Shown here: piece by piece, positions 1 through 11,414 of the stretch
Layout of the letters: the number at the start of each line of letters is the position of its first letter
Position numbering within the stretch: position 1 is the first letter of the stretch
Source: Pohlia nutans
Taxonomy: Eukaryota > Streptophyta > Bryopsida > Bryales > Mniaceae
Reading direction: 5' to 3'
Assembly: GCA_022496805.1 (NCBI GenBank)
Contig: CM040087.1
Span: 6,212,001-6,276,000 of the forward strand
DNA: 64,000 bases
The notes under the pieces: model-generated
What the model was told of the DNA's origin: nothing
What the model saw: the letters and a program-made list of their open reading frames with translations, nothing else
The model's database searches: none
Program-made: the position numbers and the translations under genes

Positions 1-887
1 ATGTCTTGAAATGGATAACTTAAGCTTTCAAGCCTACGTGCAGTAGGAGTGGAAAGAAAATAGTAATTTTCCTTTGTAGGAAAATAGTAATTTTCCTTTT
101 GTAGGAAAATATAAATCACAAAGATTGCAAATTTTTCATTATTGTAAAAACATGAAATTCCTACAAATTTCTGAAGTGAAAAGTTTTTCATCACCCAAAA
201 CCAATAACTATAGTGAATGGCATATTTAGTGTCCGTGGAGAATTGGTGCCTTTTACCACAGTTCGTTCAAAGGTGAAGAGAAATAGTGTTTATTGACACT
301 ACATACTTAGGAGTTTGCCACTTGTCATTCTCACTTTCATTGAGTGACATATTCTTTCCAAGTAACGAGTGTGACGTGAGGTGTCATACCATATTTATTA
401 TAAAGTTGTTATATGTCATCGAAACGCTACATTCAATCTATTATACAATACAACTCGGTTTGTCTCACTCGACCGTTCCGCATTGGAATCCGTCAAGGAG
501 ACAACCCAAGCTCAATGTGCTCAATGGCACGAGTCCCACTAGTTTTTCTTACAAGGACACTATATCTCCCTTAAATTAAATAGTGTCCATGTTTAGAAAT
601 AGTGTCTTGAGACACTAAATACGCCATTTTGTGTAAACAATCCCAAAATATGAACACATGATTCCACAAATTGGCCCAAATTCTATAAATTTGACTAGTT
701 GACATACAAGTGGCATTGAATTTGGTTATTAATCATTATTGGTCAATCTACGCATTGATTTTTTATTTTATTTTTTGAACACAAATGAGCGGAAATCCAT
801 TTCACAGAAAGACAAAATACACCTCCCTACGCATTTAGTTTGGTTGTTAACCATTACGGGTCAGTTTACACCTTAGCTTTGGATGTA
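1..887. other. AT-rich intergenic DNA, no gene seen
   Basis: No coding region with recognisable family features is visible. A short direct repeat of a GTAGGAAAATA-like motif lies near position 80-110. The motif tagtgt recurs between 218 and 610, which may mark an old degenerate element, but I could not define its ends. Confidence 0.5.
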
Positions 888-1467
888 TTAACCCTAAATG
901 TCCTCATCATTCTTCAAATTAGGTAGATGCATTATAAAATACAACTAAGAGGGATATTTGGACTTGGTGTATCAATAAAAGTTGTACATTATAAATTTTA
1001 GAATTTTTCCATACACGTTAGATCTACAATTGCTATTACTAATATTTTGTATAAAATTTGAAACTTGAATTAAAAATTATTTTTTAATTCAATTACAAAT
1101 AAGATATTGACAATCTGTGGATGAAATTTGTTGTAATGGGTTGAAGTGTAATACTCTAAGTGTAAGTGTAATACTCTAAGTGTAGTGATTTTTGGAGATT
1201 TTTGATTGTGTAAGTTTATGAGTTCATTGTTTCAAGAGCACATTTAGACTAAAATCTTCAATTTTTTGATGAATCACCGCAACATGAAATGAAGCATAAA
1301 ATTTTCACAAATCATCCACTTTCTAATGGGATCACACACGTATGAAGCTAATTTCACATATAATCTATCATAAAATTTCATGATGCATAAAGATCACCAC
1401 GGATGAGAAAACATGAAGAAATTGTGTATATAGGTGTTTTCTGCCTTGTTGGGCAGTTATAGGTTAA
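888..1467. mobile_element. TTAA-bordered MITE, family 1
   Basis: A 580-bp segment bordered by TTAA at 888-891 and 1464-1467. The left end reads TTAACCCTAAATGTCC and the right end, reverse-complemented, TTAACCTATAACTGCCC. The interior matches the element at 35785-36359 over most of its length (shared stretches such as tgaaatttgttgtgatggg-like and agtgatttttggag). It contains a short internal tandem duplication of an 18-19-bp unit (ctctaagtgtaagtgtaa) near 1150-1185. It has no coding capacity. It is non-autonomous and moved by an unknown transposase. The TTAA border suggests a piggyBac-type or Kolobok-type mechanism, which is inference. Confidence 0.7.
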
Positions 1468-1489
1468 CAATTTCAAGACATTCTACCTT

Positions 1490-1491
<2 letters not shown>

Positions 1492-1526
<35 letters not shown>
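1492..1526. repeat. poly-T run of about 34 bases
   Basis: Uninterrupted T homopolymer. The sequences on both sides share a short word (attctaccttag before, attctaccttag after), so it could mark a retroposed or slippage-expanded site. No RNA gene or LINE body is visible next to it. Confidence 0.8.
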
Positions 1527-1527
<1 letters not shown>

Positions 1528-4500
1528 AAACAAATTGAAAGAAATTCTACCTTAGTTTGGTGCCTCAAGATCACCTTTCTACTAGTGGAAGGTACTTGAG
1601 TCCTTATGTGTCTGTATTAATTATAGCGTTGCAACAAAACGGAAGAGTGAAAACAACCGACCAAACGTTCCAAGTTGGGCTAAACTAGCAGGAGTTGAGG
1701 GAGACAAGAGTTGCGTCCATGATCGCGTACTACCAGTACCATGGCAGCATAGAAACACAACGGCCGTGAAGAGCTGGTTTACGAGCGGGGATGACCTCAC
1801 TGTGTTCTCTTCCGTGGCTGTTGTGAGGTAGGCATGCTAGTGCCATGTCAGAATTTGGAGACATAAAAACATACTACCCTGATGGAGGCCCTGTCAGTCA
1901 TGGTGATAAGAAAGTGGCGTCCCAAGCCGCAGACCAGCCGTGTCGGTTGCTGTAGTTCTACCCATCGATCATAAATTTTACCTCTAGCGTTGAAAAAAAT
2001 GACAAAAAAGGCATACTCACTCATAACATTCTTTAACTCGTAAACGTACCAACCCTTTCAACAGAAGTAGATTCTAGCCTCAAAAGTAGATATTAGCATG
2101 GCTCAGATGTACGTGAGGTGTACATGAGAAGACCATTGCAAGCATAAAATCTACCCAACAAATTAGACATACTTGTAGTTGGAGGCCTCTCCGATATTAT
2201 CAATAGCTCCTCATCACAAGAGATTTATTGTAATTGGTAAAGAATTTAATAAGCTTTCAAGGTGACTTGGATGAAAATCATCCGAGGTTGTATGAGAAAG
2301 TTACAAGGCTTTGATTTTGTTTGTGATCCAGTTTCTGGACGCTAGGACGTTTAGGGGTTAACTAGTACTACAACACACCCTTTTGCTTGTGTAGAGAATC
2401 AACATCTGAACATGGAATTGATGATGTCGAACATGTAAAAATATATAAAAAAAAAAATACAAAATTTTGTTGAGTTACTCAGCCATATTTAGTTAAAGAT
2501 GGCTTTGATTTTCCATAAGATTACAATTCATGCAACGATTCAAGCATGCGACGCTAATTCCCAAGGAAGAACGTACAGTGGGGTTGCTAAAGAATGTTAT
2601 GTAACCTTTTTTTACTTGGAGAAATAATCAGCCAAAAAGAAAGATTAGATTTGGAAGGAGCTAAATTTGAAACAAAAACTCACTCCTTTATCGTCAAAAT
2701 ATTCATCGCTATTGACATATTTTAATCATTTATTTGATCAAATTCTCATTCGATCAATATAATGACTTCATTTGAAATCTACATGAAAGTTCTACAATGT
2801 TTGTTTCACTAGTGCCACTTGTTCAAAAAATGAAAAAATTGCAAAAACAAATCCTCGGGTACATTGGCAAAAGAACCAAGTTGTCTAAATTAGTGCTACC
2901 AACGTAGGGTTTTGTGGATCCCTATCAAAAACTTACCTCCTATTTTGAACTTATATAAATCTCTAAAATTTGATATGATGACCTCGAAAGTAAATTCATG
3001 TCATAGGCTCCTGTCTTGAATTCAAGATTTTAAAAAATAATCCATAGGACTCCTAAAATGGAAAATTGGGTCTCCTCCTAAAAAAAATTCGTAGAAGTAG
3101 TATAGAGAGATTCTAATGGAACTTCAATTTAATTTGGATTCCTAAAGTATTTTGATATTATTAGTCCCAAATCTTTTCATTTTTTTTTTTATCATAATAC
3201 AATCCTCAAATCTTCATTTAAAAAAAAATTCTTAATAGATTCAACTATAACATTTTTTTGGTTAGCTATGTCCTCCTAAAAGATCATAATGCTCAACTTA
3301 TGATGACCACAAGAAAATTTTAAATCAATTAAAGTTTTTGTATCAAGGAGGCAATTCCAATCCAATATTGCATTGGACTTGGTGGGTGGAATATGTTGTA
3401 AAGTCTTGAAGGTCATATTTGATCCCATGAGATTGTAATCTTCATATCAAACAAACGTTAAAAAGAATTAGTGATGGTATGTAAATTCTAAAACTCTTTA
3501 ATCAATTTTAAAAAAAATTGAGAAATTGAGTGGGTTTCTATAATCTCCAATTTTAGTGTAGTTATTTAAAAAAAAAATTGATGATAGGAGAACTGGTGAG
3601 TTTTGTGAGTATATAATTTCTTAATCAATGCTCAAGAACAAAATTTATGCTAACACAAGCACAAAATACTTGATTTTACTTGGCTAAAAGAAACATAATA
3701 CCTATCAAATCAAACTATGAAGGGTCATTTTTTACATAACATATTGATTCATTCCATTTAGATTAGTGATGTAAGAATCATGAAAAGTCATAATATGTGG
3801 GTGGTCATTATATATGTAGATGTATATATATAGAGAGACATACAGATACATACACACTGTGAATGTTTAGTCCAATAAGGTGATTTCTTAAATTAGAAGA
3901 GGTACCCATTGATGTTTCCTACCTAATTGCAATATCAAATATTAAAATTCATCATCCATATTTCATAATAAATCATTATGTAAAATAATATTAATATTCT
4001 TTTGTCATGTGGGCATCAAATTAAGGGTGGGTAAAATAGAGACTCTATTCACGCCATTCTTAAAAAGGACCAAAGTTGTTTGTTTTCTTGTTAAATAAAT
4101 TTTAAAAATTAAGTTCAAAAATAATAAAATCACCATAATTTTGTTTCGTTTTTTTAAAGTTAAATATGGTTTGATTGATGAAAATTGCATAAGCCACAAA
4201 TCAAAAACGCATAATTACAGTGTCAAATAAGAACACACTCACAACATTGCACTTGTAAAATATGAAGATCATATATGCCCACATTAAAAACATCCTTTCA
4301 ATCTCATTTCTTTTTATTTTGTAATGTGTTTATTTTTAACTCCTTGCAATGATGCATTTGACAATTCAATGGAATAATTCTACAACACTTCTCAAAGTAA
4401 ACCCTTAAGAATTCAATTAAATTTAATCAATTGAGGAATTAGAGCTACAAATGAAGAGACATAGACGTCAAAACTTGAAATTTGTTTGTTTGAATATCTT

Positions 4501-6086
4501 TCATAATTGTATGGAAAAAATAAAATAAAATGAACTTACCAATAAACAAATCACAACTTTGAAAAATAAAAAGATGAACTTAATTTTAGTCTTCTTTTAA
4601 AGTACTACTGGCTATTTATTTTTTAAACTAGTTTTGGTTTATGAAGAGTAGGACCAAGGTTAAATAAAAGGTGAAACTCAAATCATACTCAACTATATGC
4701 ACACATTGAATTTCATTTTTCTATTCCATTAGATATTCTTTATTTAGCCATTTAAAGTCATAAACCTCATAAGATAAGCTTCTAGTAACTTCGAGAGGTA
4801 TAAATAAAAGATTTTGCAAATAGTCTAATGGTATTGGTTTCACTCTTGGTTACACTATGTTGCTAATTTTTATTATTAAAATACACTACACAAAAGAGAA
4901 ACAAACTTCAAACCTCTATATTTTCTAGTCTAAAATTCCAACCTTTAATCGAAATGTTCAAAATTTGAGTTGGTGGAAATGGAATTAATTTAAAATTACA
5001 GGTCATTTTCATCGAAATATCAAATACATTTATTTTGAGAAGGAAAATATAAAAACATTTGATGAAATCATCAACAGTGACTTAAAAATTAAAAACAAGT
5101 CTTTATTGTGTATGCAAATTTTACAAAAATAGACCACGAATCAAACTTATAATCTGATGTATAATATAAACAGTGCACACAAGCTTGTAAGGATGATTCT
5201 GTTGCTAGGACTGTCTCATAGAATACAAGATTGCACATGTAGACAAGTCTATAGTGAATACCATACTAGGCCGTTAGGGTTGGCATCTCAAAGTACCGGA
5301 TAATTAATTTTCTTGAAAAATTCCTATTCAAAAAATGCCAAATTATTGAATAGTCTTCAAGATTCTTTTATTCCCTCTTCAAAATAGTTTTTTTTTTTTT
5401 TCTTTTAAATTTAAAAATTAAAAATTAAAAATTTTAATTCAATTCCTGAAGACTACGGTACATACTTGTACAGCAGAAAGAAACTTTTGAATTGTACGTA
5501 GAAAAGAGAGCTGCCATGTGGATGATGGCAATGAATGAAGCTCTTGGATGTAGTCACCTCCGTTTTGTATAAATGGTAAAAGAAGAGACACCTGCCCTGC
5601 TCTTGTTGATAAAGATTGTATTGGAAACAACTGATTGCCTAGTCATTGCTGACTGTAGCCGATTCTTATATATTGTGGTATTTGTGACTAAAGATATTTG
5701 CTTTCTCGTTTTTATTTTTTCATCTTTTTATGTCATAGCATTCATTCTTTTGCACGTCCTCTGCCCTCCATGTGTATGTGAGCAATTTTTTGTCCTCTTA
5801 AATTGTACAAGAATTCCACATGTATGCATTGTATAGCTGTGAAGTTCATTACTTTCTTTACAGACCAACTGCTGCACTTCCGAATCTGAAGCATTGGGAT
5901 GGGATTAGAGGAATCACAAAGAAACTTTAGCTGGTCTAAGCAAAGAGGGTTGGACTATTTTACTAGTAGTTTCTCTATATGTTGCTCCAGGTGTAAAGGG
6001 TGTGGTTCACCAAGGGCTAAAGAACGTTATGTTTGTTTTGATCCTTTTTCATCAAAAAAATAGTGCAAAACTGCCATTTCTAGGGT
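1527..6086. other. Intergenic DNA, mostly AT-rich
   Basis: No gene recognised. The part from 1620 to 1970 is GC-richer and single-copy within the window (it contains gccgtgaagagctgg and gtcccaagccgcagacc) and could be a decayed gene fragment, but no frame stays open. The rest is AT-rich with poly-A and poly-T tracts. One TTAA-type element end lies at 2260-2361. Confidence 0.5.
2260..2361. mobile_element. Right end of a family 2 TTAA element, truncated
   Basis: The sequence ends GACGTTTAGGGGTTAA at 2361. Reverse-complemented, the terminal 60 bp closely match the ends at 22153 and 17835, including the CCCAGCGTCCAG-type subterminal block. Similarity fades after about 100 bp and no left end is found, so this looks like a truncated copy. 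Confidence 0.6.
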
Positions 6087-7258
6087 CCCGGGGGTGCATT
6101 GTACTAAACACGTACAAGTACACGTGAAGAAACTGAAGGGGTATTGATTTGCACATTGTTGTATTGCGTATACATACAATGAACATATTCAGAGCTAAAA
6201 ATATTGACGTATACTAACGTTAACTCCTAAATGACAGAGGGGGTAAAGGCAAAACCTAGATGTGTTATAAAATGTAACTTCCCCAACTATGACGAAGTTT
6301 GGTCCAAAAGAGAAAATGAGAATCATTACGTTTAGTAATTATCCATATGGTCAAACTTTCAAAAAATGTTTTAGATACTCATTTGATGAATTTAGAAGCA
6401 TTTATCGTCGAAAATTCACAAAAATTACAAATTTTATTTTTAGAATTTGATGATTGATCAAAACTAGAAATTCTATTTTTAAATGGTCGATGGCAGGTTT
6501 TTCAAAGGAGGGAAAACGGCCAATCAATCACTTATAGACATGAACAAAATTAAAACATGTTCTAACTGTAGAAGGGGCATTCCAACCCCTAACTAACAAA
6601 TCGATGATTTTTTGGTCGTAGCTCAAATAGTAGTGATTCCCCATGGTCAGGAAATGGCATTTTTTTTAGTTTTGATTTTTTGTCGAAATTGGGGCAGAGA
6701 TCACGTTCTACTCTTGTTTGATGCACTTCATTTGCAATATTGATGTCCATTGAGGAATTTTCAAAAGACAAAGACGTCAATATTGTTATAGTGTTATAAA
6801 GCTTACTCTTGCAGAAAAGTGATGATGTTCTCTCCTTTGGAAAATTTGCCTTTTAAATTTAGAATAGAATGTCTAGTTTTAACCAATCATACGAAATTTC
6901 AAATTCTAAAAATAAAATTTGTAATTTTTTTGAATATTAAATGGTAAATTCTTTTAAATTTATTAAATGAGTATCTAAAATTGTTTTTGGAAGTTTGAGT
7001 GTAAGGATAATTCTTAAACATCATGCTTCTCATTTTATCTTTTGACCAAACTTCATCAAGGTCGCAAGAGTAACATTTTATAACACATTTAGGTTTTTCC
7101 CTTACCGCTCTATCATTTAGGGGTTAAACATATATTTAGGACATAATAGATTTATATACAAAGGTTTTTAAACATATAACTCCTCGTATACAAGAGGTTT
7201 TTAGAGGGGAGTATACATGCACGTGATTCCCAAACATTATGTAGAATGCACCCCTGGG
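6087..7258 (+). mobile_element. hAT-like MITE A, split by a TTAA element
   Basis: The left end (CCCGGGGGTGCATTGTACT, from 6087) and right end (...AATGCACCCCTGGG, to 7258) match the ends of the complete copies at 45712-45982 and 48177-48447. Without the 904 bp added by the nested element at 6220-7127 the copy is about 268 bp, the same size as the others (271 bp). The bordering 8-mers are similar (TTCTAGGG and TTTTAGGG), consistent with an aged 8-bp target duplication. It has no coding capacity. The 8-bp duplication in sister copies points to the hAT superfamily, which is inference. Confidence 0.75.
6220..7127. mobile_element. TTAA-bordered element, family 4, nested in MITE A
   Basis: A 908-bp element with TTAA at 6220-6223 and 7124-7127. 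Its inverted arms are long: the first 130 bp and the last 130 bp are recognisable reverse complements, starting TTAACTCCTAAATGACAGAG and TTAACCCCTAAATGATAGAG. It sits inside MITE A. Related MITE A copies have one uninterrupted TTAA at this place (42150 region), so the insertion duplicated TTAA. No transposase is encoded; the 63-codon minus-strand frame inside it looks like chance. Confidence 0.8.
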
Positions 7259-7591
7259 TTTTAGGGTTATGAGCCTCTCTATCTCTATCTATATCTATAT
7301 ATATCTATGTATATCTATATATATCTATGTATATCTATGTATATCTATGTATGTATGTATGTATGTGTTATCCCAATGATGGGATTTTGCACTAAAATAC
7401 TATAATATACAAAGGTTTTTAAACATATAACTTATTGTATACAAGAGGTTTTTAGAGGGGATTATACATGCACGTGATTCCCAAACATTATGTAGAATGT
7501 ACCCCTGGGTTTTAGGGTTATGCACCTCTCTATCTATATGTATGTATGGGTATATTATCCCAATGATGGGATTTTGCACTAAAATACTATG
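7157..7591. repeat. Tandem duplication of the MITE A right end and flank
   Basis: Two direct copies (about 7157-7406 and 7407-7591) both contain the right end of MITE A, the following tttagggttatg, a TATC/TATG microsatellite and the word cccaatgatgggattttgcac. The first copy carries the longer microsatellite (7275-7368). The duplication happened after MITE A inserted, because it copies across the MITE border. Confidence 0.8.
7275..7368. repeat. TATC/TATG microsatellite
   Basis: An imperfect run of tatc, tata and tatg tetramers inside the first unit of the 7.2-7.6 kb tandem duplication. Confidence 0.85.
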
Positions 7592-7919
7592 AGAATAGAG
7601 TAGGGAATATTTTAAAAACTGTGACTACCATACGGTATATACCATACCGTATATAGATTGGGAGGTTATTATCTTTGAAACGAAGGATATTTTTTAACTG
7701 CAAAAATTCTTTGAGATCAAAAAAATGCTTTTTCAACTTCTGGGCCAGCTGTGGGAATGAAACCATAAAAAGAAGAGTTGTGAGACTGGAAACGTGAGAA
7801 TTTTTTCATGATGTAGTTTGTTTTACTTTGATTTTAACATGTAAAAGCTTTGGATGGAGTAAGTTTTTCTTGTTTTCGAGCATCATTTTTTTCTCTTTCT
7901 ATTCATTTTAAAAATTAAA

Positions 7920-7951
<32 letters not shown>

Positions 7952-8559
7952 CATTTTGCTCTTTATAGCTGATACCAATTTGAACATTACAAAAAATATT
8001 AGAGAAATTTTTGAACAATTTAACATTTTTTTCCATCTCTTCAAAAATGGTAAAAAAAGACAAAAAAGTCATTTCATCTTTTCACTTTAAATGCTATAAA
8101 ATTGCAATTTATTGCATCAAATTCTATGATAGTTTTATCATGCATGCTTTTGGTAGTTTAAAGCAAGATCCTACGGTTAAAGATGCAAAAACTCATTTCT
8201 AAGGTTTATTGTAAGCCCCAACCAGATTGCTCATTCTTTCCAAAATATACCTCTAACTTTCTCTCTCCTCGGGGGGAGCACTCCCTTGTATATTTTGCAT
8301 ACACGTGCGATAATGACCTATTTATTTGGGGGGTTATTTACCTTGCAAAAAATATTATAAGGTGATGGTATTTTACATGTAAAAAGCTTGAGAATATTAT
8401 ATGTGACGGTATTTTACGTGTAAACATATTTCACTTTTTAAAAATCCCCTATTTTACATGTACATTTTTTACAAAATTTATCTACAATGAATATATTGGA
8501 CCCTATTTTTTATCGCACGTTGTTTCTAAAATTTTCGCCAGTGAACCCCTAGAGTCTCT
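7592..8559. other. Intergenic DNA with an ATT microsatellite
   Basis: No gene recognised. A run of about eleven ATT/TTA triplets lies at 7919-7951. A short direct repeat (ggtattttacatgtaaa and relatives) occurs around 8365-8420. Confidence 0.5.
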
Positions 8560-10530
8560 CTATAACCTTCACTTACAAAGTCAGAATTAAAAAAAATTAA
8601 AATGGATCCTCATTTTTGTATCGACATACCAAATTATTTGCTAAAAGTGGACATTTCTATGAATTTTTGAATTTCACTAGTACAACTAATGCCCACGAAG
8701 TGCACTCGCAATTGCAAGGCCTATTAAAAAGGGAGTGCGCCTAATTTTATTTTAGGAATTGAATCACACGAGGTAAATAAATCTTTGTGAATGAAAAAAA
8801 TCTTGAATATGCAAATATGCATAAATTTTGGTGTATCATCAAATCTATTGGGTACAATAAAAACATGCACAAACTTAGTTGCTGTGTAATATTTGGTGTT
8901 TTTCACCGTTCGTTGATAGTATGGATGTTAGTGAAAAATTTGTATGTTATGTTTGCAAGTACAATTGGTTTGTGATTTGGCACTTGCAAGGGGTGTCCTT
9001 TTTTGTACATGAGAATGGTTAGGCTTGTTTACCATGAAATTGGGATTTGTTTTTATTTGTAGCAGTGGGTAAGAAATAGAAAAAGTAGTTTGTGAATATT
9101 TTTAGGATCACATTGAAAATTTATTGGGGTTTGGTGTTTTTGTTGTTAACTAGGTGTTTCAAGCACATCTCATATGATTTTCTATCGAAATATTCATGTA
9201 GTGGGGTTTATGGGTTTCCTCTTTTATTTATAACAAATCCGTCTAGGTCATGCCATAGATATTTTCGGACGCCACATGTATAGTGTGTTGGATGTTCAGG
9301 GTGGTAGTATCATGTTGGTATTATTGATCTTTTATTGATCGATTGTTCAATGTGGATTTTGTTTGCTACGTCTTTGGGGCTACGTAGTATATAATTGTTT
9401 CTGTCCAAAATGCAACCTAAAGGAGGTCATTAGGAGAAAGTTGGGGTCACAAAGGGGCCTTTGCCTTTGGCACGTGCTGAAAATTTGAGGGAAAACCGTA
9501 CGCTTTACACACTGGGACCAATGGTGCCACCGTGGTGCCACCAGTGCAATTCCGTGGGTCGAGCCAATCGACGTTGCCAACAGTGCCAACACTGCCAACA
9601 CTGACCGCACTGCCAATACTGCGGCTTCTGACGCTGTCAGCGAGGGTTTATATGGAGAGGGGTACTTGGACAGCCGATTCACCTACCCCGGGCTGTCTTA
9701 CAGGGCCCCTTTAGGACCCCAGATTTCTCCTAATGTGTTTTTTTGGTTTTTGAATACTTTTTATTAACTTTTTTGAGCTTCTTGTGTATAGGAAATTGTT
9801 AGGTGTTTTGATGTAGTACTTTTCCTTGTGGTAGTGTTGTGTTGAATTCATTTTTCCTACCAATTGATGCTATGTCTCTATTAAAGTCTCCACATAATAT
9901 GTATGTTTGGTTTGGATGTGTTACAGTTTGTTGTGCTACATTTTGTTGGATTATTGGTATACAACGTATGTCTTCACTATGTGAGGGCATGTACATGTGC
10001 ATTATTAATTATGGTTGTAGTAATTGGTTGTATGTGTTTATTATTTGAAGGTTGGGTGAAATTTCTACAAGAGTGGGGATTTTGGTGACATTTCTAGAAT
10101 ATGCGTGTTTTTAGTTTATGAGAGTTAAGAGACCACCCGTTACACAGATATATGGTATTCTTTGTTGCATGTATCTTGTTAGTGGGCGTGTTATTGAAAG
10201 TCAGTTTGTATTGTGGGAATCATTTTTTTTTTTATAAATTTTGTAAATTTGGATGCAGTTAAATTTAAAAAATAAATTATTGTGATAATAGCGAGGATGT
10301 TTAGTGTGTTTGAAACTAGTTGTTGGAGGCTAGGTAAGGCCGTGTATAGCGATGATGCATTCCAACTAATGATGTGTGTGTTGAGATTTGTAGTTTGGAT
10401 TTCTTGAGTTCTTAGTGGAAGAATATTGAGGAGTGGGGGATGGGCGTATTCATTTAGTGATTCAATGTATTTTAGTGCTTCATTCAATAGGATTTCTAGT
10501 AGGAATGGAGAATTATTTATCAAAGTGTAA
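8560..10530 (-). pseudogene. Decayed LINE-type retrotransposon remnant
   Basis: On the minus strand, disconnected frames resemble a non-LTR retrotransposon polyprotein. At 10191-10523 the segment HIISWNASSLYTALPSLQ resembles the start of an AP-type endonuclease (the W-N-A motif). At 9799-10002, YILCGDFNRDIA carries the GDFN motif of these endonucleases. Further on, around 9080-9380, frames with WYYHPEHPTHYT-like and NVILK-like words suggest the region entering the reverse transcriptase. Many stops and frameshifts make it non-functional, and a MITE at 9428-9735 interrupts it. The endonuclease order (N-terminus at higher coordinates) fits a minus-strand element. The assignment to a LINE is fairly sure; the clade is unknown. 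Confidence 0.6.
9428..9735. mobile_element. MITE with about 32-bp inverted ends, inside the LINE remnant
   Basis: The left end CATTAGGAGAAAGTTGGGG and the right end, whose reverse complement starts CATTAGGAGAAATCTGGGG, form imperfect inverted repeats of about 32 bp that continue to AAAGGGGCC. The interior is much GC-richer than its surroundings and contains short ccaacactg-type repeats (9570-9625). Target duplication and superfamily could not be fixed. The open frames on both strands (60 and 100 codons) look like products of this GC-rich interior. Confidence 0.6.
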
Positions 10531-11414
10531 CTTTAGTGGGTCATTTGTAGTTTTGATAAAGTTGTATAGTTCTTTGTGAATGGTGTTGAGACGATTGGTG
10601 ATATTTTGGTTTGTTTGAGTGAATTGTATATATGGATGTAAAAAATTTCTGTGTTTTTCAAGTGGGTTTTGAAATAAAGCCATTCGGTTTAATAATATTG
10701 TTTTCCACTATGAGTTTAATATTTATATTGGTAGGTGGTTACATGTTCCTAGTACTGGGCTAATTGTGGTGATGATTGCAAATAGTATCATTGACGATGG
10801 GTGGCATAGGTTTTGATAAATGTATCTTGATAAATGTGGGAAGTCTTTAAATGGGCTGGTTTCAATATCTCCAATGTTTTAACTTTGAGGAAGAGTTTTT
10901 TTTTTCTTTATTTTTTTAGTAATAAAAAAAGAAATTGGGTTTAAACGTGATTGGTGTTGATTTTATATACTCTTTGTTTGGACTAGAATATTTGCATTTT
11001 TTTTGGTTTTGTATATGTATTTTTTTAATTTCGTTTGCATATGTTTTTGGCGGGGTAAATTGCCCATGGACTTCTATAATGTGGAATTGAATTGAATAAC
11101 TACGATAGATTTCATTTATTTATCTACAAATGAACTTTTCAAGAGTACATTCAATAATCTTTTATGTGATTTATGACGGAATGTTTCAACGTCATCTTAC
11201 AATAAATTCAATACATCACACTACCGGTATGCACAATGTACATTAAATAAATTATAAATTATAAATTGAAATTTTATAAATTTATAAATTTATAAATTAT
11301 AAATTATAAATTATAAATTATATAATTTATAAATTTATAATTTATAATTGAAATTTTTATTCCAATACTTTTATAATCATTCTCAAATTTTATAATCATT
11401 CTCTATGATATATA
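10531..11414. other. Intergenic DNA with an AT-rich direct repeat
   Basis: No gene. From about 11250 to 11350 the sequence is built almost only of ataaatt and ttataaa words, a decayed low-complexity repeat just outside the Tc1-like element. Confidence 0.5.
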
